A stretch of DNA of 40,286 nucleotides, taken from NCBI GenBank assembly GCA_026415715.1, contig JAOAGO010000003.1, forward strand, positions 88,204 to 128,489, written 5' to 3'. The DNA is from Chitinophagaceae bacterium. GTDB taxonomy: Bacteria > Bacteroidota > Bacteroidia > Chitinophagales > Chitinophagaceae. Below the pieces are notes generated by a model. That model was not told where the DNA came from. It made no database searches and saw only the letters and a program-made list of their open reading frames with translations. Shown here one piece after another: positions 35,930 through 40,286 of this stretch (the stretch's first letter is position 1; each line of letters starts with the position of its first letter). The position numbers were made by a program, and so were the translations under genes.

Positions 35930-36967
35930 ATGAAAAACAGAAAAGAAATCACCATCTACGATATTGCCCGAAAGCTTTCACTGTCTTCTGCCACTGTCAG
36001 CAGGGCACTTCGCGACCATCCGGCCATCAACAAAAACACCAAACGGAAAATTCAGGAAGCGGCCAGAGAAATGGGCTACCGTCACAACAATTTCGCCAGC
36101 AACCTCCGACGACAAAAAACACACACCATTGGCGTAATGCTGCACGAACTGAACAGTAACTTCATCACTTCCGTATTATCCGGTATCGAAAAAGTAACTA
36201 CCGAGGCTGGGTATGACATCATCATAGCACACGCCGGAGAAAGCTATCAAAAGGAAATTGCAAACGCTAACAACCTTTTTCACAAAAGGGTGGATGGCGT
36301 AATAGCTTCCCTTTCCTTCACCACGGAAAACCTGCAGCACTTTCAGCAGTTTTTCGACAAAAACATTCCGGTCATCTTTTTTGACCGCGTAGATGAAGAA
36401 AGCGACTATACGCATGTTATTATAGACAATTATCGCTGCGGTTATCTGGCCACCAAACATCTGCTGGAACAAGGCTGCCGGAATATTGCCTTACTTACAT
36501 CCAGTCTTAAACGAAACGTGTACGCCCAGCGCCATCGCGGGTATGCCGATGCGTTATATGATGCCGGCATACCTTATCAGGAAAACTATGTAATGATTAA
36601 AGATCTTTCCGAACAAAGCGCCATAGAAGCAGCGCGGGAAATTATGGCTATGAATCCTCTTCCCGACGGGCTTTTTGTTACCAACGATTTTGAAGCAGCC
36701 GTATGTATGCAGGAGCTCAAAAAGCATGGCATACGCATACCGGAAGACATTGCCGTTGTAGGATTTAACAACGATGCCGTCAGTAAAATTGTGCAGCCGA
36801 TGCTAACCACGATTAACTATCCGGGTAAAGAAATGGGAGAAATTACGGCCCGAAATCTAATCAACCACCTACAAGGCATAGATAATCTGGAAAACACCAA
36901 GCGCATCATCATTAAATCAGAACTGATTATCCGCGAGTCTTCCTTGAAAAATAAAACTGCAGTTTGA
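35930..36967 (+). CDS. LacI/GalR family transcriptional regulator
   Basis: A sugar-responsive DNA-binding regulator, probably of the flanking xylan genes and itself. Numbered from the ATG at 35930 (345 residues): helix-turn-helix at 7-27 (TIYDIARKLSLSSATVSRAL), hinge helix NNFASNLRRQKT with the minor-groove leucine L59, then a periplasmic-binding-protein-like effector domain (TIGVMLHELNSNF, DGVIASLSF, NIPVIFFDRVD, PDGLFVTNDFEA, IAVVGFNNDAVSKIVQP, LTTINYPGKEMG). A GTG at 35855 is in frame, but that start would put operator 2 inside the coding region and adds residues unlike the family. Its stop shares a base with the GH67 start, so regulator and alpha-glucuronidase are co-expressed. The inducer is unknown. 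Confidence 0.95.
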   Translation: MKNRKEITIYDIARKLSLSSATVSRALRDHPAINKNTKRKIQEAAREMGYRHNNFASNLRRQKTHTIGVMLHELNSNFITSVLSGIEKVTTEAGYDIIIAHAGESYQKEIANANNLFHKRVDGVIASLSFTTENLQHFQQFFDKNIPVIFFDRVDEESDYTHVIIDNYRCGYLATKHLLEQGCRNIALLTSSLKRNVYAQRHRGYADALYDAGIPYQENYVMIKDLSEQSAIEAAREIMAMNPLPDGLFVTNDFEAAVCMQELKKHGIRIPEDIAVVGFNNDAVSKIVQPMLTTINYPGKEMGEITARNLINHLQGIDNLENTKRIIIKSELIIRESSLKNKTAV

Positions 36968-39111
36968 TGAAAAATTTTTTGCCTGTCTTCTGCTTCTTAA
37001 TTCTGTCAGCATGTTGTCATGCGCAAGCGGGATATCATCTTTGGTTAAATTACAATTACATCAACAACCCAACGCTATCGAAGCAGTACAGAGAACTGAC
37101 ATCAGCTGTTTACCTGCCGGGTCACTCGCCTACCCTTGACGCCGTGCGCTATGAACTAAACAAAGCCATCCCCGCAATGCTCGGCAGTAACGTGTTGTAT
37201 ACCCGTGATATCCGTTCGGCCGGCGTTATATTTACAAAAAACCTCTCTGAGAAGTCTGATCAGGTGCCATGCTCATTACCTTTTGAAGCGCTGAATGAAG
37301 AGGGTTATTTCATACGGTATTGCGGCGCTTCGGGAAAACCGAAAATTATTATAGGCGCAAAGTCGGATATCGGATTGCTTTACGGTGCATTTGGTCTTTT
37401 GCGAATGATGCAATTGCATTTTGCTCCGCAGAAAATGAATACCACCACCTCACCGGCTGTGAAGCTGAGGTTGCTCAATCACTGGGACAACCTGAACCGC
37501 ACGGTAGAAAGAGGGTATGCCGGATTCAGCATATGGAACTGGCATACGCTGCCCGAATACCGGGACCCGCGTTATACCGATTATGCAAGGGCCAATGCTT
37601 CAATCGGAATAAACGGAACAGTACTGACCAATGTAAATGCCAATGCTACCGTATTGACGCGGGAATGGTTGCTGAAAGTAAAAACGCTGGCTGACCTTTT
37701 CAGACCTTACGGGATAAAAGTTTATCTGACTGCACGTTTCAGTGCGCCTATTGAAATCGGCAAATTGAAAACGGCTGATCCATTGAGTGACTCCGTCAAA
37801 AACTGGTGGAAGGAAAAAGTAAGGGAAATTTATGCGCTGATTCCGGATTTCGGCGGTTTTTTGGTTAAGGCAAATAGTGAAGGACAGCCGGGGCCTCAGG
37901 ATTATAATCGAAGCCATGCTGATGGCGCGAATATGCTGGCTGATGCACTGGCGCCTCATGGCGGCATTGTAATGTGGAGGGCTTTTGTGTATAGGCCTGA
38001 TATTACCGACCGTTTTCGAGCTGCTTATGACGAGTTTAAGCCCTTAGACGGAAAGTTCAGGGATAATGTGTTGATTCAGGTGAAAAACGGGCCGATTGAT
38101 TTTCAGCCGAGAGAGCCCTTCTCTCCGCTGTTTGGTGCGATGCCTCAAACTAATATGATGATGGAATTTCAAATTACTCAGGAATATGTCGGTCAAGCAA
38201 CGCATCTGTTTTTTGTAGCACCCTGGTACAAAGAAGTTCTGGATGCAGATACGTATGCAAAAGGTAAAGGTTCAACAGTGAGCAAGGTAGTGGACGGAAG
38301 CCTTTATGGCAAAACATTGACCGGTGTGGCCGGAGTCAGTAATATAGGAAATGACATCAATTGGTGCGGGCATCCTTTTGCACAGGCCAACTGGTATGCC
38401 TTTGGCCGGCTGGCCTGGAATGCAACACTTCCTGCGGGAGAGATAGCAGAAGAATGGATAAAGCAAACCCTGACTCATGAAAGCCTTGCGGTACAACGAA
38501 TAAAACATATCATGCTCCATTCTACAGAAGCACTTATCAATTATATGACGCCTATCGGGCTTACACATATCATGCAGGACGGGCACCACTACGGGCCAAT
38601 GCCGTGGGGAAACAGCTTTCAAAGGGCTGACTGGAATCCGGTGTATTATCACCGGGCCGACACTAACGGTATCGGTTTTGACCGTACGGAAAAAGGAAGT
38701 AATGCATTAAGTCAGTACTTTACCGAAGTAAAACAGCTATTCGAAAACCCGGCCACCTGTCCTGATGAATATTTGCTGTGGTTTCATCGTGTGCCCTGGC
38801 ATCATAAAATGAAAAGCGGAAGAACTGTTTGGGAAGAGTTATGTTACCGTTATTATACCGGAGTGGATTCGGTTCGTTCGTTTATAAAGTTGTGGCGCAG
38901 TGTGGAAAAATGGATACAGCCGGCTATTTACCGCCAGGTAAGTGATTTACTGGAACGGCAGTTGTATGAAGCCCTCTGGTGGCGTGATGCCTGTATTTTG
39001 TATTTTCAAACATTTTCAAAGATGCCGATACCGAAGCCATACGAGGCTCCTAAGCAAACCCTGGAGTATTTTAAAAACCTGAAAATAAATTATGCACCGG
39101 GGCATTGGTAG
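36967..39111 (+). CDS. aguA: GH67 alpha-glucuronidase (exported)
   Basis: Removes (4-O-methyl-)glucuronic acid from the non-reducing terminal xylose of glucuronoxylan oligosaccharides. Numbered from the ATG at 36967 (714 residues; a TTG one codon earlier is rejected). The signal peptide ends near CHAQ (20). The N-terminal domain includes GLLYGAFGLLRMMQ; the barrel has LLNHWDNLNRTVERGYAG, EIGKLKTADPL and KANSEGQPGPQDYNR. E305, D378 and E406 have exactly the spacing of the acid and the two base residues (292, 365, 393) of the Cellvibrio enzyme. It follows lacI with a one-base overlap and precedes the SDR by 164 bp. It is expected in the periplasm, acting after oligosaccharide uptake. Confidence 0.96.
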   Translation: MKNFLPVFCFLILSACCHAQAGYHLWLNYNYINNPTLSKQYRELTSAVYLPGHSPTLDAVRYELNKAIPAMLGSNVLYTRDIRSAGVIFTKNLSEKSDQVPCSLPFEALNEEGYFIRYCGASGKPKIIIGAKSDIGLLYGAFGLLRMMQLHFAPQKMNTTTSPAVKLRLLNHWDNLNRTVERGYAGFSIWNWHTLPEYRDPRYTDYARANASIGINGTVLTNVNANATVLTREWLLKVKTLADLFRPYGIKVYLTARFSAPIEIGKLKTADPLSDSVKNWWKEKVREIYALIPDFGGFLVKANSEGQPGPQDYNRSHADGANMLADALAPHGGIVMWRAFVYRPDITDRFRAAYDEFKPLDGKFRDNVLIQVKNGPIDFQPREPFSPLFGAMPQTNMMMEFQITQEYVGQATHLFFVAPWYKEVLDADTYAKGKGSTVSKVVDGSLYGKTLTGVAGVSNIGNDINWCGHPFAQANWYAFGRLAWNATLPAGEIAEEWIKQTLTHESLAVQRIKHIMLHSTEALINYMTPIGLTHIMQDGHHYGPMPWGNSFQRADWNPVYYHRADTNGIGFDRTEKGSNALSQYFTEVKQLFENPATCPDEYLLWFHRVPWHHKMKSGRTVWEELCYRYYTGVDSVRSFIKLWRSVEKWIQPAIYRQVSDLLERQLYEALWWRDACILYFQTFSKMPIPKPYEAPKQTLEYFKNLKINYAPGHW

Positions 39112-39152
39112 TGCTGATCAGCAAATGGATGAATGATGCCGTACCGACGAAA

Positions 39153-39254
39153 GGCTGCCCCGCCTGAAGGGTTTAGCCTTACGCCTGTGGCGGAAGGCCG
39201 AAGCCCGTAAGGCGGGGGACTGCAGGTGAGAGATGCACCGCAGCTGACAGCCCC
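39153..39254. repeat. Structured intergenic repeat, copy C
   Basis: Third copy. GGCTG (39153-39157) pairs with CAGCC near the 3' end; CCCCGCCT (39158-39165) pairs with AGGCGGGG (39210-39217). Inside, GGGTTT pairs with GAAGCCC and GCCTTACGCC with GGCGGAAGGC (9 of 10 pairs), giving one long arm. A second arm pairs CTGC-A-GGTG with CACC-GCAG around AGAGATG. The whole folds as a three-stem junction. It lies between GH67 and the SDR and ends 21 bp before the SDR ATG. Confidence 0.75.
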
Positions 39255-39275
39255 AAAAAATAAAAACAAAAAAAT

Positions 39276-40019
39276 ATGAGTGAAAGAAAAGTTGCCATTG
39301 TTACGGGTGGCGGTTCAGGACTGGGACTGGCGATTGCCGCAAAATTCACACAAGAGGGAATCATGACGGTGATTGCCGGGCGAAATGCTGAAAAGCTGCA
39401 GGAGGCGGCTGCCCGGTTGGGTGAGCTTTGTTTGCCCGTTCCTTTCGATGTAAGTGAGCTGAAGACGGCGCCGGATTTTGTGCATCAGGTGGTGAAACGT
39501 TGCGGAAAAATTGACATTTTGGTGAACAATGCAGGAATCAATCTGAAAAAAGAATTCACGGAAGTGACGGATGAGGAATTTGAGCAGATTATCAGAACGA
39601 ATTTAACGGGTGTATTTGTATTGAGCCGTGAAACGGTTAAGCAAATGATACTTCAGGGGAGCGGATGTATTATTCACATCAGTTCAATGGCTGCGCAATA
39701 CGGCATACCCAAAGTGATTGCTTACACGGCAAGCAAAACGGCAATAGACGGAATAACCCGTGCTATGGCAGTAGAGTTAGCCCCAAAAGGAATAAGGGTA
39801 AACGCCATTGCGCCGGGATTTATTTATTCGGACATGACCGCGAAAGCGCTGGATACCGACCCTGAACGTAAAGCGAAAGTGTTCGGCAGAACACCCATGG
39901 GCAAAATGGGGCAACCGGAAGATATTGCCGAGGCGGCATACTTTCTGGCAAGCGATGCGGCAAAATATATAACCGGTGAAGTATTGCGAGTAGATGGCGG
40001 TAATGCGATTGGGTTTTGA
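39276..40019 (+). CDS. Short-chain dehydrogenase/reductase, candidate fructuronate reductase (D-mannonate oxidoreductase)
   Basis: A classical SDR of 247 residues: cofactor motif TGGGSGLG (10-17), NNAG (84-87), catalytic serine at 136-137, Y150 and K154 in YTASK, and the C-terminal LASDAAKYITGEVLRVDGG typical of sugar-acid reductases such as gluconate 5-dehydrogenase. It follows GH67 on the same strand. With uxuA in the xylan operon and no other mannonate oxidoreductase in view, reduction of fructuronate to mannonate is the most economical role; this is inference, and 5-keto-gluconate or another keto-acid is possible. The ATG at 39276 follows an A-rich leader directly behind repeat copy C. 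No signal peptide; cytoplasmic. Confidence 0.9.
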   Translation: MSERKVAIVTGGGSGLGLAIAAKFTQEGIMTVIAGRNAEKLQEAAARLGELCLPVPFDVSELKTAPDFVHQVVKRCGKIDILVNNAGINLKKEFTEVTDEEFEQIIRTNLTGVFVLSRETVKQMILQGSGCIIHISSMAAQYGIPKVIAYTASKTAIDGITRAMAVELAPKGIRVNAIAPGFIYSDMTAKALDTDPERKAKVFGRTPMGKMGQPEDIAEAAYFLASDAAKYITGEVLRVDGGNAIGF

Positions 40020-40098
40020 CGTAAGCAACTTACCCGTAAGGATGGATTACCGGAAAATAACGAGGCTTTAAAAAATATTCTTCAGATTTTTATCAGCT

Positions 40099-40286
40099 GT
40101 GTTCAACAAATAAGTGCAATTTATATAGGAGAAAGGAAAATGCTTTTTAGGGCTTTTTTCCTTTAAACCGGGTAGCACAATCTTTGTATTGCGTATGTCA
40201 AAGAAATAAAAACAACTCAGTTTAGAGCAAAGATATCAAATACAGGTTCTCATACAAGCGGGAATGAAACAAAAACAAATTGCCAG
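40099..40286 (+). mobile_element. Left end of an IS30-like insertion sequence (truncated by window)
   Basis: The last ~190 bases hold the start of an IS30-family-like transposase reading frame. A candidate left terminal repeat, GTGTTCAACAAATAAGTGCA at 40099-40118, lies about 75 bp before its ATG. The right end is outside the window, so neither the inverted repeat nor a target duplication can be verified. Between the SDR stop and 40099 no feature is seen. Confidence 0.45.
40195..40286 (+). pseudogene. IS30-like transposase N-terminus, 3' partial, in-frame stop at codon 5
   Basis: From the ATG at 40195 the frame reads MSKK, a TAA at 40207-40209, then KQLSLEQRYQIQVLIQAG and MKQKQIA to the window edge. 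The part after the stop is the typical N-terminal helix-turn-helix start of IS30-family transposases, which commonly open with a short lysine-rich lead and SLEQRYQI-like text. No ATG, GTG or TTG lies between the stop and that text, so the copy appears broken at its start, unless it uses a rare start codon or the stop is a sequencing error. The rest of the gene is beyond the window. Confidence 0.5.

Noticed and set aside
1-40286. CRISPR arrays, tRNA and rRNA genes
   Set aside because: No regularly spaced direct repeats, and no tRNA or rRNA signature sequences were seen on either strand.

Overview
The window looks like chromosome of a member of the Bacteroidota, most likely family Chitinophagaceae or a close relative. 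The evidence is a SusC/SusD pair, relaxed lipoprotein signals, a type A secretion-system-9 (T9SS) C-terminal domain, A-rich leaders with no Shine-Dalgarno sequence, and a promoter of the TTG/TAnnTTTG type. Family-level placement is an inference.

Left flank (1-10.5 kb): the 3' part of glgC, then a Gfo/Idh/MocA oxidoreductase divergent from a plus-strand group. That group holds a NupG-type MFS carrier, a hydroxypyruvate-isomerase-like protein, a GMC oxidoreductase, a secreted PGRP/amidase_2 protein, a gluconate-2-dehydrogenase-subunit-3 lipoprotein and a second TIM-barrel isomerase. It resembles periplasmic sugar-oxidation (keto-sugar) modules, with a peptidoglycan amidase placed between the two dehydrogenase subunits.

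Core (10.6-35.4 kb, all minus strand): a 15-gene xylan utilisation locus. In transcription order it is susC, susD, GH10 with an inserted CBM, xylB, xylA, aldose 1-epimerase, SSS symporter, uxuA, second GH10, GPH symporter, cytoplasmic GH43, then after a 406-bp gap GH3 (PA14), zinc alcohol dehydrogenase, sialate-O-acetylesterase-type esterase and GH51 arabinofuranosidase. The inferred flow is: surface GH10 cuts xylan; SusCD imports oligosaccharides; periplasmic GH3, GH51, GH67 and esterase remove side chains; GPH and SSS carry products inward; GH43 finishes; epimerase, XylA and XylB feed the pentose phosphate pathway.

Regulator and right arm (35.4-40.3 kb): a divergent LacI-family regulator is followed by GH67 alpha-glucuronidase and an SDR. 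UxuA in the core and the SDR here suggest a glucuronate-to-2-keto-3-deoxygluconate branch. Two identical LacI/cre-type operators sit in the lacI-susC intergenic region; one overlaps the -33 element of a good susC promoter candidate and the other lies 8 bp before the lacI ATG. The window ends in the first codons of an IS30-like transposase with an in-frame stop at codon 5.

The main structure not explained by genes is a family of three intergenic repeats (5119-5305, 18067-18178, 39153-39254). They share ends and a foldable three-stem architecture, with at least one compensatory base-pair change. A separate palindromic repeat with two mutually exclusive hairpins lies directly before xylB.
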